DNA of 64,000 nt from Deltaproteobacteria bacterium (GTDB lineage Bacteria; Desulfobacterota; Syntrophobacteria; Syntrophobacterales; Syntrophobacteraceae). The DNA is taken from positions 1 to 64,000 of the forward strand of contig JAAYVE010000038.1 in the NCBI GenBank assembly GCA_012517315.1, given 5' to 3'. Of this stretch, positions 17,145-26,922 are shown piece by piece; the stretch's first letter is position 1; each line of letters begins with the position of its first letter. A program made the position numbers and the translations under genes. The notes below the pieces were generated by a model. The model did not search any database. It worked only from the letters and a program-made list of their open reading frames with translations, and was not told where the DNA came from.

Positions 17145-17594
17145 ATGTGGAAACCATGCATCACAGACACATCCCTCGCGATATGCCTGTCCTTTCTTCT
17201 CCACTCAGCATGCGCACAAGCCGCCCACATTCAGCCAGCCGACGTGGCCGGGTCCCCCACCGTCTATTGCAGGGTCCTTAAGGAACCCAATCCACTCCTC
17301 CTGGGAGGCTGGCAGTGTATCTGGCCGAGGTTCATCGCCAAGAGAGGGGAAACAGACACCAATCCTGTTGAATTCTGGCTTGTGAAACGCGACGGCGGGT
17401 ATGCCCTCTACTTCTATCGCACAAAGGACAACGGGCGGGAGAAAAAGTACATCGGCTGGAAAGAGTGGAAAATCAACGGCGACGAAATCGTCTCGGAGAC
17501 GGGAGTGCGACTGTTTGCGGAGAAAGGCGCTGTTTTTTTTCAATGGCAATACGAAGCTCCCATCAGAATGACCCCCATTGAGGGGAGCCGTTGA
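17145..17594 (+). CDS. exported hypothetical protein (149 aa)
   Basis: Not recognised as a named family. The first about 27 residues are a signal peptide ending in ACAQAAH. The mature protein is beta-rich with many aromatic residues (FWLVKRDGGYALYFYR, KKYIGWKEWKINGDEIVSETG), reminiscent of small lipocalin-like periplasmic folds. That resemblance is only by pattern. AAGGAG lies 9 bases before the ATG. It stands alone, divergent from the beta-CASP gene and convergent with the phosphofructokinase gene. Confidence 0.65.
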   Translation: MWKPCITDTSLAICLSFLLHSACAQAAHIQPADVAGSPTVYCRVLKEPNPLLLGGWQCIWPRFIAKRGETDTNPVEFWLVKRDGGYALYFYRTKDNGREKKYIGWKEWKINGDEIVSETGVRLFAEKGAVFFQWQYEAPIRMTPIEGSR

Positions 17595-17633
17595 GGGCAG
17601 AAATGGTCTCGGAGGGCCAAGGTTGAGGAAAGG

Positions 17634-17653
17634 GGGACGCCTTCGGGTGTCCC
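17634..17653. terminator. 8-bp UUCG hairpin between convergent genes
   Basis: GGGACGCC and GGTGTCCC flank a TTCG tetraloop (one G-T pair). It lies between the convergent exported hypothetical and phosphofructokinase genes. No clear T run follows, so it is a possible, not proven, shared terminator. The rest of the interval (to 17837) holds nothing I can name. Confidence 0.35.
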
Positions 17654-17837
17654 GGCTCTCCCCAAAAGGAACCGCTCCCTCTGACAGGATAAGGGAGGGT
17701 GCCGCGTTCATGGCGGTCAGTTTCTACACTCCCCGCACATCCTGGCAGGCATGCATCCCTCTCCAAAGGGCATGCACCCGATCCTGGGCGGAGACGACGA
17801 CGGAAGGGCAACGTCTCCGTCTGCGCAGTCCCGCTCC

Positions 17838-19658
17838 TCAGATCGTGACTTCACGTTCTTCCCCCAGGTCGAATTGGATAAAACTCTTGTAACCCTGATC
17901 CACTGCAACGCTTATGGGAATTTGCCTGCTCGTGGGCCCCCAGTGCTGTATGGGCCCCGGACTGCTGAAAAGGTCCTGCTTCGCCCAGCGCTCCCGGTTG
18001 TCTGCAAAGATGCGGAATGATCTCGAATCCGTCCGGACCAAAGACTTCTCGATGACATACTCCTTCTTTCCCTTGCGCATCTCGGCGGTGATGAGTCCGG
18101 GAAGGGGAAGGGCCAACACCCGGCCTCCCCTGTCAAAATCCGTTACCGCAGCCATGTAGCCCGTCCTGCCGTCCAGGATGAGCGAGCCAGCTGTGAGTCC
18201 AAGGAGAAAAGCAAAGGTTGCGTCGAAGGCGGTGGGTTTTCCGCAGCGCCCTTCGTAACCGAGAAAATGGGACTGGGTCGAGAGCGTCATGCTCTTGATC
18301 TTTTCGATCTCATCGGGTCCTGCAGCGATCTTTCCCTCACTCATGCCGAAATACTTGTCCGGATGGCGCTTCAACTCGGACACCTTGTAGCGGATCTTTT
18401 CGATGAGCAGTTTCTCCGTTTCGATCTGGGAGACCTTCACGTTGCCGTGGTCGTCACGGTCCAGGATGAGCATCTCTTCGATATCGTCCGGCAGGGATGC
18501 CATCAACTGAGCCGACTGAGGGGTCAGACGCGGGTAAATGAATTCCAGCTTGTTTCTCAGGGTCGGCAGGTCCCGGATGTCCCTCTCGTACTCGGCCAGG
18601 ACCTTGTTCAATTCCTGGATGAGATTCCGCATTTCCGGAATGAACTCGATGAGGCCCTCGGGAATGAGGATCACCCCGTGGTTGATCCCCCGAAGCCTCC
18701 GTTCCGTAATGACCCGGACAATGGAATCCACGATCTCCTCGAGGGACATGTTCTTTTCGGCAATTTCTTCGGAAATGAGGGCAATGGCCGGCTTTGTCTG
18801 CAAAGCCACTTCCAGGGTGATTTTGCTCGCGGTTCGCCCCATGAGCTTCACAAAATGCCAGTATTTCACAGATGAGGCCGCGTCCTGCGTGAGATTGCCC
18901 ACAAGTTCAGAGTAGATTTTGGTGGCCGTGTCGTACCCGAAACTGATGGGCAGGTGCTTTCCCACCGCCATGTCCCCATCGATGGTTTTCGGGATGCCCA
19001 CAACCTTGCAGTCGACTCCCTCCCCCTCGAAGTATTCGGCAATGAAAGCCGCATTGGTGTTAGAGTCGTCCCCGCCCACGATGACCAACCCATCCAGTCT
19101 GTTGTTGGAAACCGTTTCCTTTACCTTCTCAAACTGCTCCGGCGACTTGATCTTCGTCCGGTCGGTTCCCAGAAAATCAAACCCCCCCGTATTGAAGATA
19201 TCCTTCAAGGAGTCGCTTGAGATTTCGAAAGCGTTGCCCTTGATGAGCCCTCCCGGTCCCCTTCTGATCCCCACGAGGACATTGTTCTTCCCGAGGGCCA
19301 CCTTGAGTCCTACAAGGACGTTGTGTCCTCCCGGGGCAGGCCCCCCTGAAAAGAGAACCCCGACCCTTTTTCCGGAAATCTGGGCAAGAGAGTCATCCGC
19401 GTAAGCCTCGAGAACGGTGACTCCGTTCTTGGCCATGATTTTCGGGAAGACCTGTTTCAGGGCTTCCAGTTCTCCGGCGGCGAGCACCATGTCCGTCTCC
19501 TTGAAACGAGCGGGCCTGATTTCGCCTCCCTTCCCCAGGAAAACGGAACAGACGGGAATGGGCATTCTCCTGGCCTGCTCTTCAAAAACGGAGTGCTTTC
19601 CTTCCGTCTTCTGGATCTCCTCAAGAATGCTCCGGGAAAAACCTTCTCCTTCAGCCAT
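17838..19658 (-). CDS. pfp: pyrophosphate-dependent 6-phosphofructokinase (long form)
   Basis: 606 aa. It interconverts fructose 6-phosphate and fructose 1,6-bisphosphate using PPi instead of ATP. Visible motifs: GVLFSGGPAPGGHNV (nucleotide/PPi loop), GGDDSNTNA (the GGDDS that marks PPi specificity), GIPKTIDGDM (catalytic Asp) and MGRTASKITLE (substrate). The length and the C-terminal extension place it in the long group with plant-beta and spirochaete enzymes. The ATG at 19658 is preferred to an upstream one because GGGAGGAG precedes it. It stands alone. A PPi enzyme is common in energy-limited anaerobes. Bases 19659-20008 upstream hold no gene I can support. Confidence 0.92.
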   Translation of the reverse strand: MAEGEGFSRSILEEIQKTEGKHSVFEEQARRMPIPVCSVFLGKGGEIRPARFKETDMVLAAGELEALKQVFPKIMAKNGVTVLEAYADDSLAQISGKRVGVLFSGGPAPGGHNVLVGLKVALGKNNVLVGIRRGPGGLIKGNAFEISSDSLKDIFNTGGFDFLGTDRTKIKSPEQFEKVKETVSNNRLDGLVIVGGDDSNTNAAFIAEYFEGEGVDCKVVGIPKTIDGDMAVGKHLPISFGYDTATKIYSELVGNLTQDAASSVKYWHFVKLMGRTASKITLEVALQTKPAIALISEEIAEKNMSLEEIVDSIVRVITERRLRGINHGVILIPEGLIEFIPEMRNLIQELNKVLAEYERDIRDLPTLRNKLEFIYPRLTPQSAQLMASLPDDIEEMLILDRDDHGNVKVSQIETEKLLIEKIRYKVSELKRHPDKYFGMSEGKIAAGPDEIEKIKSMTLSTQSHFLGYEGRCGKPTAFDATFAFLLGLTAGSLILDGRTGYMAAVTDFDRGGRVLALPLPGLITAEMRKGKKEYVIEKSLVRTDSRSFRIFADNRERWAKQDLFSSPGPIQHWGPTSRQIPISVAVDQGYKSFIQFDLGEEREVTI

Positions 19659-20008
19659 CTCTGTTCTCCTCCCTGCGAGTGGGCATTTCAGCAATTTCGA
19701 GGTGATGAGGCATGACACCCCATGAACCGGGGTCAACGAGGCCCCGGAAGCGGCCCATCCCTCCGATGCATGCATTCCCTAAAAGCAGCAGTATATAAGA
19801 CTCCTTCAACGGCGTCAAAAATCAATGACTTGCCGCCGCCCGTTGCGCCTGGGATCTAATGGGTTGATATTGCATAAGGTTTCAAGTATAGGTGTAGCAA
19901 TCGTAAGAGGGGCTTCCACCACATCTTGTCCGCGCAACAAAGCATGGGCTTGGGCACACGAGAACCCCCCGTTGAAAGGGGGTCGCCGACTGCACGAGAG
20001 GGGAGGGG

Positions 20009-21487
20009 ATGGATTCCTGCTTGTTTGGGTCACTGCGTTCAGCTTTCCTCAGCCGCAGGCTCCTTTTCGGCACATGTCTTCTTCTTATCTCTCCCTGGGG
20101 CTGTTTCCACCCTGCAACTCATAAGCCCGCAAATGTGCACGTGCAGTTCTCGGATATCTTCCTTCCCCCCCAGCACATGTCTGACACCTCGGAAATGGGC
20201 GCTTCACAGACCGCCTCGAGGGTACTCACTCTGGAGGAGGCCGTCCAGGAGGCGCTGGCGGCGAGTTCTCAGCTGGAGCAGATGCAACGGAGGATGGAGG
20301 CGGCCTTGGAGCAGGTCCGGCAGGTGGAGTCCAGTTTTTTTCCACGCGTCATGTTGACCGAGGAATTCAACGCCACCGACAACCCCGTTTACGCTCTAAT
20401 GCACATCATCAATCAGCGGCGCCTGGAGCCTACGGTGAATTTCAACGACCCGGGCCGTCAGCAGAACTACGCCACGCGCCTGCAGGCACAGTGGAGCCTT
20501 TTCGAGGGGGGTTCCCGCTGGTATGACCGTGCGGCGGCAGCCCACATGCACCAGGCTGCGGATGCGGAGCGGATGGCGGCCCAAAACCGCCTTGTTGCCG
20601 CGGTTGCGGAGACTTACTACCGATGGCTTCAGGCGCTCAGCCACATTGGGGTTGCGGAAGAGGGGCTTGAGTCGGCGAGGACCGATGAACGTCTAGGGGA
20701 GGCGCGCTATCAGGCGGAGATGGCCGTTCGCAGCGACATTGCCCGACTGAAGGCACGGACGGCAGAGATGGAGGGGCAACTCGTGACGGCGAAAATCAAT
20801 GCCCGCCGACTGCAGGCCGCCTTGGAACGACTCCTTGCCAGAAGTATCGCTGCCCATGAAATCCCCGATCCGTCTTCCTCCGTTCCATTGCCCTCTCTTG
20901 AAGAGCCCGGGGACGGGGAAGCCCTCGTGAAGGAGGCCATGGAGAAGCGTCCGGAAGTCTCTGCAGTCAAAGCCATGATCGCGGCTGCATTTGCCAGGGT
21001 GAAATCCGCTCGGGGCGCCTTTCTGCCAAAAGTGGCCGCCACAGGCCAGGTCGAATGGGATTCAGAAGACCTGGGTGAGATTTCCGACAGCTGGATGGTC
21101 GGCCTGCAGGCTTCCCTACCCCTTTTCGAGGGCGGTGCGACTGTGGCGCGGATGCGGGAGGCAAAAGCGCGGCTGAGGGAAATGGAGGCCAAGGGAGAAG
21201 AGGTGGCCCTGGATATCGCGCTGGAGGTTCGGCAGGCATTCCTGGCGGTCCAGGAAGCTTCTCAGAAAATCAGGGTTCAGGACGAGCGGAGGAAATGGGC
21301 ACTTCAGGCCCTTGAAGAAATACGTCACCAGTACAGGAACGAGGTTGCCGGGGTGGACTCGCTCCTGCAGGCGCAAAACGCCTGGCTCCAAGCGGAGGTC
21401 GCCTACAATGCGGCCGTGTTTGAAGGAAAAACCGCCCAGGCCCTCCTGAGACGATCCATCGGCGACTTCGCCGAAGGTGTTCTATGA
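20009..21487 (+). CDS. TolC-family outer membrane efflux protein
   Basis: 492 aa. A short hydrophobic N-terminus with Cys (ISPWGCFHP, possible lipobox) precedes two OEP repeats. LTLEEAVQEALAASSQLEQM opens the first, and the second carries GLQASLPLFEGGATVARMREAKARL. Long alpha-helical, Ala/Gln/Glu-rich segments form the periplasmic tunnel. It is the first gene of a tripartite pump: the membrane fusion gene starts 145 bases after its stop and the RND gene follows. The start is poorly defined: GGGGAGGGG abuts the ATG, so a slightly different initiation site is possible. Substrates unknown. Confidence 0.88.
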   Translation: MDSCLFGSLRSAFLSRRLLFGTCLLLISPWGCFHPATHKPANVHVQFSDIFLPPQHMSDTSEMGASQTASRVLTLEEAVQEALAASSQLEQMQRRMEAALEQVRQVESSFFPRVMLTEEFNATDNPVYALMHIINQRRLEPTVNFNDPGRQQNYATRLQAQWSLFEGGSRWYDRAAAAHMHQAADAERMAAQNRLVAAVAETYYRWLQALSHIGVAEEGLESARTDERLGEARYQAEMAVRSDIARLKARTAEMEGQLVTAKINARRLQAALERLLARSIAAHEIPDPSSSVPLPSLEEPGDGEALVKEAMEKRPEVSAVKAMIAAAFARVKSARGAFLPKVAATGQVEWDSEDLGEISDSWMVGLQASLPLFEGGATVARMREAKARLREMEAKGEEVALDIALEVRQAFLAVQEASQKIRVQDERRKWALQALEEIRHQYRNEVAGVDSLLQAQNAWLQAEVAYNAAVFEGKTAQALLRRSIGDFAEGVL

Positions 21488-21632
21488 GAGGCGTCAGAAG
21501 GTTATGACAGGGATTCCAAGAGGCACCTGTCACCCTGAAAGAGGGAATGGGATCCCCATGGGCCATCCGCCGCCCCCCCAACCGGACGAACGTGCTTTTG
21601 ACCTGACCGGAGAGACTGACAAGGACACCCCA

Positions 21633-22862
21633 ATGAACATACCTCCCGAAAAGCCCGGCCAATCGCCCCTCAGGCAGGAGGTTTTTAAAGGCCTCGCCGT
21701 CCTCGCCCTCCTGGTCCTGCTCATGATGTGGCTCGCCGGAACGTTCATAGATAAAGTGCAACCCGGTCCTCCTCTTCCCAGACCCTCCCCGCCCCCTCTC
21801 CAGACCCACAAGGTGGAACGCCGAACGTTTCCGCTGGTTGTGGAGCAGGTGGGAACGCTGCGTTCCAAGGATGAGGCCCATGTTTCAAGCAGGGTCATGG
21901 CGCAGGTGAAAGAGATCCTGGTGAACGAGGGCGACGAGGTCAATGTGGACCGGCAAGGCGGGCTGCAGCAGGGAATCCTGGCCAGGCTGGAGAACCGGGA
22001 CGTGCTGGCCAGGGTGCACCAGGCCGAGGAGCATGTATCGGCCATGCACAGTGCCCTGGAAATGGGCCGGGCCAGGCGGGGAGCCGCTGAGGCACAGCTC
22101 TCGGCGGCTAGGGCGGCAAGGGAAAGGAGCCTGTCCGACTACCGCAGGTACTCGGATCTGCACCGGAATCAAGCGGCAACCGGGCAGCAGTTGCAGCACA
22201 TGAAGAGCCAGCGGGACGTGGCGGTGGCTCAGGCGGCTGCCGGCGCAAAGGAACTGGAGGCGGCGGAACAAGAACTGGAAAGACTTCAGGCCCAGCTGAA
22301 ACAGGCGGAAGCCGCACTCACCGAGGCCCGTGTGATGCTCGGCTACACAGCGATCCGGGCCCCTTTTTCTGGGCGCGTGGTCAAGAAATTGGTGAATGTC
22401 GGCGACATGGTCGCCCCCGGCCAGCCCATGTTCATTATGGAAAGCGTTTCCAACCCCGAAATCCACGCTTTCGTCACGGAATCCCTCGTTCCCGGGATGA
22501 AGGTCGGCCAGGAGATGACGGTGCGAATCGACGCTCTGGATCGCACAATAGCCGCCACCCTTCGAGAAATCGTCCCCAAGTCCGACCCGAAAACACGGAC
22601 TCTCCTTGTTAAGCTGAGCCTCGCTCCCGACCCTTCCTTCGTAAACGGCATGTTCGCAAGGATCGAGATCCCCCGGGGAGAATATGAAGCCCTTGTCATT
22701 CCCAACCGGTCCGTTCGGGAAATAGGTCAGCTCCAGCTGGTTGAGGTGCTGGACCCGGACGGTCAACCGCAGAGGCGCTTCGTCACCCTTGGAAAACGCT
22801 GCGGGGACCTGGTGGAGGTGCTTTCCGGCCTCCGTGAAGGCGAACCCGTGATCGTCCCGTGA
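21633..22862 (+). CDS. RND efflux membrane fusion protein (HlyD/AcrA type)
   Basis: 409 aa. One N-terminal membrane anchor (about 19-37, LAVLALLVLLMMWLAG), a Pro-rich linker, then lipoyl half-motifs around a long coiled coil (about 110-225), GYTAIRAPFSGRVVKKLVNVGDMV (lipoyl return) and a beta-barrel domain. It links the RND pump to the TolC-like channel. The ATG at 21633 has AAGGA 8 bases upstream. An in-frame upstream extension (from 21477) overlapping the tolC-like gene lacks conserved features. The gap to the RND gene is 28 bases, so the three genes form one operon. Confidence 0.88.
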   Translation: MNIPPEKPGQSPLRQEVFKGLAVLALLVLLMMWLAGTFIDKVQPGPPLPRPSPPPLQTHKVERRTFPLVVEQVGTLRSKDEAHVSSRVMAQVKEILVNEGDEVNVDRQGGLQQGILARLENRDVLARVHQAEEHVSAMHSALEMGRARRGAAEAQLSAARAARERSLSDYRRYSDLHRNQAATGQQLQHMKSQRDVAVAQAAAGAKELEAAEQELERLQAQLKQAEAALTEARVMLGYTAIRAPFSGRVVKKLVNVGDMVAPGQPMFIMESVSNPEIHAFVTESLVPGMKVGQEMTVRIDALDRTIAATLREIVPKSDPKTRTLLVKLSLAPDPSFVNGMFARIEIPRGEYEALVIPNRSVREIGQLQLVEVLDPDGQPQRRFVTLGKRCGDLVEVLSGLREGEPVIVP

Positions 22863-22890
22863 GGCTAAACGGAGGCAGGCATTTCCCGTC

Positions 22891-25800
22891 ATGAATCATG
22901 AAACCGGAAACGGCCACAACTGGATGACCCGTATCGTGGTGGCGTTCCTCGGGGGGAATCTGTCGGTGCTCCTCGTGCTCCTCAGCCTCATGGCGGGCAT
23001 CGTCGCCCTCTTGGTCACCCCCCGGGAAGAAGACCCCCAGATCATTGTCCCCATCGCCGACGTGATGATCCACATGCCCGGCGCATCTGCGGGGGAGGTG
23101 GAGCGCCAGGTGGCCACCCGCCTGGAGAAACTTCTCTACCAGATCGACGGAGTCGAATACGTCTACTCCACCAGCTACCCATCCATGGCCGTCGTTACGG
23201 TGCGCTTTTACGTGGGGGAGGATCGGGAGCGCAGCTGGGTGAAACTCCACAACAAAATACAGGGAAACATCGACCAAATTCCGCCAGGCTTGACCGGATG
23301 GGTGGTGAAGCCTGTTGAGATCGACGATGTTCCCATCGTGAACCTCACCTTGTTCAGCGGCATTCACGACGACTACGCCCTGCGCCGCATGGCCGAAGAA
23401 CTGGAAATCCGGTTGCAGAGTGTCAAGAATTCGGGCCGCACCCTCATATCGGGTGGAAGACCCAGGCAGATCAAGGTCCACCTCTCTCCACAGCTGATGG
23501 CCGGCCGGGGGATCACTATCGCCGATATTCAGCGGAGCCTTCAGGCGGCCAACGTGGCCCTCCCCGCAGGAAGCCTGGTGAACTCCAATGAGGAAATAAG
23601 ACTGGACGCGGGGCGGTTTCTCCTTTCGGCGGAGGATGTGGGGAGGCTCATCGTCGGGCTCCACGATGAGCGCCCCGTCTACCTGCGTGAAGTGGCCGCC
23701 GTTGAGGACGGCCCCGCCATACCGGAAACCTACACGCGCATCTTCCTCGGCAAACAGGCCTATTCCCGGCGCGACCCCGCCGTGAAAGAGAACCGGTTTC
23801 CCGAGGGTCTGGAAACTTTCCGGGACTTTCCCGCCGTCACGGTCGCCGTGGCCAAGCGAAAGGGGACCAATGCCGTCTGGGTTTCGGAGGAGGTGCGCAG
23901 AGAAGCGGAACGGTTCGCCCGGGAGGTCCTTCCCGAAGGCGTCCATCTGAGGGTGACGCGGGACTATGGGAAAACCGCCGACGAGAAGGTGAACGAACTG
24001 GTGGAAGCCCTCATCGTGGCCATCGTCATCGTGGTGCTTCTGCTGGCCTACTCACTGGGCTGGAGGGAGGGCATCATCATCGCCCTTGCCGTTCCCGTGA
24101 CGTTCAGCTTCACGCTCCTCGTCAATCTCATGCTCGGGTACACCATCAACCGGGTGACCTTGTTCGCTCTCATCCTGTCTCTCGGACTCGTGGTGGACGA
24201 CCCCATCGTGGATGTGGAGAACATTCATCGCCATTTTTCCATGCGGAAGCTCCCTCCCTTCCAGGCCGTCGTCTTCGCCGTGAACGAAGTGCGTCCCCCC
24301 ATTATTCTTGCCACCCTCGCCGTCATCATCTCCTTCGTCCCCATGTTTTTCATCACCGGGATGATGGGGCCCTACATGGCTCCCATGGCCCTGAACGTTC
24401 CCGTCGCCATGCTCATGAGCCTCGTCGTCGCGTTCACCATCACCCCCTGGCTCTCCCTGCATCTTCTGCGAAACGTCTACGAAAGACCCCATGAAAAACC
24501 GTTTTCCCTGGAGGAGAGCGCTCTTTTTCGCCTCTACGATCACGTCATGGAGCCGCTCGTCACCCGGAAAAGCCTTCGCAACGGCGTCCTAGGTGTCGTG
24601 CTCCTGCTCTTCGCCTTCTCCGGCTGGCTCGTCCTGTCCAAGAGGGTACCTCTCAAGATGCTCCCCTTCGACAACAAGAACGAACTGCAGGTCATCGTGG
24701 ACATGCCGGAAGGCACGACTCTCGAGGAGACGGAGGGAGTCGCCCACGCCATGGCGGATTATCTGGTCCGACTACCGGAAGTGACGGATGTGACCACCTG
24801 CGTGGGGGCCAGCAGTCCTTTCGATTTCAACGGGCTGGTGCGCCACTACTATCTGAGACATGGTTCCCACGTGGCGGATCTGCGCATCAACTTCATCGGC
24901 AAGAAGACGCGCAGCCAGCAAAGCCACGCCATCGGCCTGAGAATCCGCAATGACCTGACACGCATCGCCCGGGCCAACAATGCGAACATCAAGATCGTGG
25001 AGAGTCCTCCCGGTCCCCCGGTTATCGCCACCCTGGTCGCCGAAATTTACGGCAAGACCGATCAGCCTTACAACGAACTCATTCAGGCGGCGGGTAGGGT
25101 CCGGAGGCACATGGAGGAGACCCCGGGCGTGGTGGATGTGGACGACGTGGTGGTGGCCCCTCAGAAAAGAACGGTCTTCCGAGTGGACCGCACGAAAGCG
25201 GCTATGCACGGCATCACCAGTGCCCAGGTGGCAGAAGCGCTGCAGGCCGCCGTGCCGGGAATGAACCCGGGATCCCTGAGGCTGGACGACCAGGTGAACC
25301 CGGTCTTCATTCGGCTCCGCCTCCCCCCGGAAATGCGGGCTTCCCAGGGGGATCTCGGTCAACTCACGATCCGGGGCGCATCCGGAGAGATGGTTTTCCT
25401 CGCTGAACTCGGGACGTTCCAGGAGGAAACCATCGACCAGCCCATCTATCACAAGAATCTCAAGCCTGTGGCCTACGTTTTCGGCGAAACGGCGGGCCTT
25501 CCTCCGCCCGAGGCGGTCTTCGCCTTGGATGACAAGGTGAGAGGCGATGCATCACTCGGCAAGTTCCATGTCATGTGGTCCGGCGAGGGGGAATGGGACA
25601 TCACCCTGCGGGTCTTTAGGGATCTCGGCATTGCCTTCGGCGTCGCCGTCCTGGGAATTTACATCCTGCTTCTTTACCAGACCCAGAGCTATCTTCTCCC
25701 TGCCATTCAGCTCATCGCCCTCCCCCTTTCCGTCATCGGGATCCTGCCCGGCTTCTGGCTCCTAAACATCGTTTCCGGGCAAGCTGTGGGGGGATGGCCT

Positions 25801-26154
25801 GATCCCACCTACTTCACGGCCACCGCCATGATCGGCATGATCGCCCTGGCGGGCATCGCCACGCGAAACTCCATTCTTCTCATCGAATTCGTCGAAGAAC
25901 GCAAGAAAGAGGGGAAACCCCTCCTGAGGTCACTCATCGAGGCGGGGGCATTGCGTACCCGCCCCATTTTCCTGACTTCTTTGGCCGCCATGCTGGCCGC
26001 CTGGCCCATCACCCTCGACCCCATCTTTTCCGGTCTGGCCTGGGCCCTTATTTTTGGTATCGCCGTCTCGACTTTCTTCACACTCATCGTCGTCCCGCTG
26101 GTTTACTTCATGGCCTACGGGAAGAGAGACGGATCGCCCCATTCATCCCGGTAG
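22891..26154 (+). CDS. RND efflux pump inner membrane subunit (AcrB/MdtC-like)
   Basis: 1087 aa, a full-length RND permease with twelve membrane helices and two large periplasmic loops. The proton-relay motif in TM4 reads LGLVVDDPIVDVENIHRHF, retaining the Asp pair but with Pro-Ile-Val-Asp in place of the usual Ala-Ile-Val-Val, characteristic of a less studied subgroup rather than AcrB itself. TM1 is followed by TPREEDPQI. It exports hydrophobic or cationic compounds by proton antiport, with the preceding fusion protein and TolC homologue. GGAGG occurs 15 bases before the ATG, which is long spacing. Confidence 0.9.
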   Translation: MNHETGNGHNWMTRIVVAFLGGNLSVLLVLLSLMAGIVALLVTPREEDPQIIVPIADVMIHMPGASAGEVERQVATRLEKLLYQIDGVEYVYSTSYPSMAVVTVRFYVGEDRERSWVKLHNKIQGNIDQIPPGLTGWVVKPVEIDDVPIVNLTLFSGIHDDYALRRMAEELEIRLQSVKNSGRTLISGGRPRQIKVHLSPQLMAGRGITIADIQRSLQAANVALPAGSLVNSNEEIRLDAGRFLLSAEDVGRLIVGLHDERPVYLREVAAVEDGPAIPETYTRIFLGKQAYSRRDPAVKENRFPEGLETFRDFPAVTVAVAKRKGTNAVWVSEEVRREAERFAREVLPEGVHLRVTRDYGKTADEKVNELVEALIVAIVIVVLLLAYSLGWREGIIIALAVPVTFSFTLLVNLMLGYTINRVTLFALILSLGLVVDDPIVDVENIHRHFSMRKLPPFQAVVFAVNEVRPPIILATLAVIISFVPMFFITGMMGPYMAPMALNVPVAMLMSLVVAFTITPWLSLHLLRNVYERPHEKPFSLEESALFRLYDHVMEPLVTRKSLRNGVLGVVLLLFAFSGWLVLSKRVPLKMLPFDNKNELQVIVDMPEGTTLEETEGVAHAMADYLVRLPEVTDVTTCVGASSPFDFNGLVRHYYLRHGSHVADLRINFIGKKTRSQQSHAIGLRIRNDLTRIARANNANIKIVESPPGPPVIATLVAEIYGKTDQPYNELIQAAGRVRRHMEETPGVVDVDDVVVAPQKRTVFRVDRTKAAMHGITSAQVAEALQAAVPGMNPGSLRLDDQVNPVFIRLRLPPEMRASQGDLGQLTIRGASGEMVFLAELGTFQEETIDQPIYHKNLKPVAYVFGETAGLPPPEAVFALDDKVRGDASLGKFHVMWSGEGEWDITLRVFRDLGIAFGVAVLGIYILLLYQTQSYLLPAIQLIALPLSVIGILPGFWLLNIVSGQAVGGWPDPTYFTATAMIGMIALAGIATRNSILLIEFVEERKKEGKPLLRSLIEAGALRTRPIFLTSLAAMLAAWPITLDPIFSGLAWALIFGIAVSTFFTLIVVPLVYFMAYGKRDGSPHSSR

Positions 26155-26272
26155 GGTTCCGGGCCGAATGTGGACTCTGGTTTTTCAATGCATGGGATTT
26201 GCCGCTTCTGCCGGGGGAACGGAACACGGAGTCTCTCGCGGAGAGGACTGAAAAAGGGGGCATCAAGGCGCC

Positions 26273-26857
26273 ATGAAGCACGATCTGTTCTGCGAGGTCT
26301 GTTCCGCTAGACGGGGAATCAACCTGGAAACCCTCAAGCAGGTGATCATCCTCTCCATAGAAATCGCCCGGGAAGGGCGTGAGGGGCGTCGTATCGGAAC
26401 CATGTTCGTCATCGGGGACACGGAAAACGTGCTTGCCCACTCCAGGAACCTCATTCTGGATCCCCTGCTGGGACATCCCGATGCACTGAAACTTGTTCAC
26501 GACCCCGACGCAAGGGAGACCATGAAGGAACTGGCACAGCTGGATGGGGCCTTCATTGTATCCGACGATGGTGTGGTCGTCTCCGCATGCCGGTACATCG
26601 ATGCCCTCACAGAAGGCATCAGCCTCCCCCTGGGCCTGGGAAGCCGGCACATGGCAGCCGCTTCCATCACGAAGCAAACCGGGGCGGTGGCCGTGGTCGT
26701 GTCGGAGAGTTCCGTAGTGCGAGTGTTCGACGACGGGGAGCTCATTTCGGAAATCATCCCGGAGCTGTGGATGTTCGCCAGGTACAGTTCCCACCTGGAA
26801 GGACGTATCTCGGAAAGAACGGAAGAAAACCTGACGGTGGTGTCCAAGGCAGACTGA
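26273..26857 (+). CDS. diadenylate cyclase (DisA_N/DAC domain), c-di-AMP synthase
   Basis: 194 aa, essentially one DAC domain. The catalytic DGA motif (QLDGAFIVSDDG) and the GLGSRHMAAASIT motif (family G-x-R-H-x-A-A) are both in place, as is GTMFVIGD. DAC domains condense two ATP to c-di-AMP in the cytosol. It has no membrane helices (unlike CdaA) and no DNA-binding HhH (unlike DisA). The N-terminal CEVCSARRG is short and has a CxxC. It starts 118 bases after the RND pump gene on the same strand, so it may be co-transcribed. A link between c-di-AMP and this pump is inference. Confidence 0.87.
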   Translation: MKHDLFCEVCSARRGINLETLKQVIILSIEIAREGREGRRIGTMFVIGDTENVLAHSRNLILDPLLGHPDALKLVHDPDARETMKELAQLDGAFIVSDDGVVVSACRYIDALTEGISLPLGLGSRHMAAASITKQTGAVAVVVSESSVVRVFDDGELISEIIPELWMFARYSSHLEGRISERTEENLTVVSKAD

Positions 26858-26922
26858 AGGGAAAAGCCGGCAGAGCCTCCCGACCTTGCCGCCTGCAGCC
26901 CCTCACGGTGCGGGGGGGCCCG

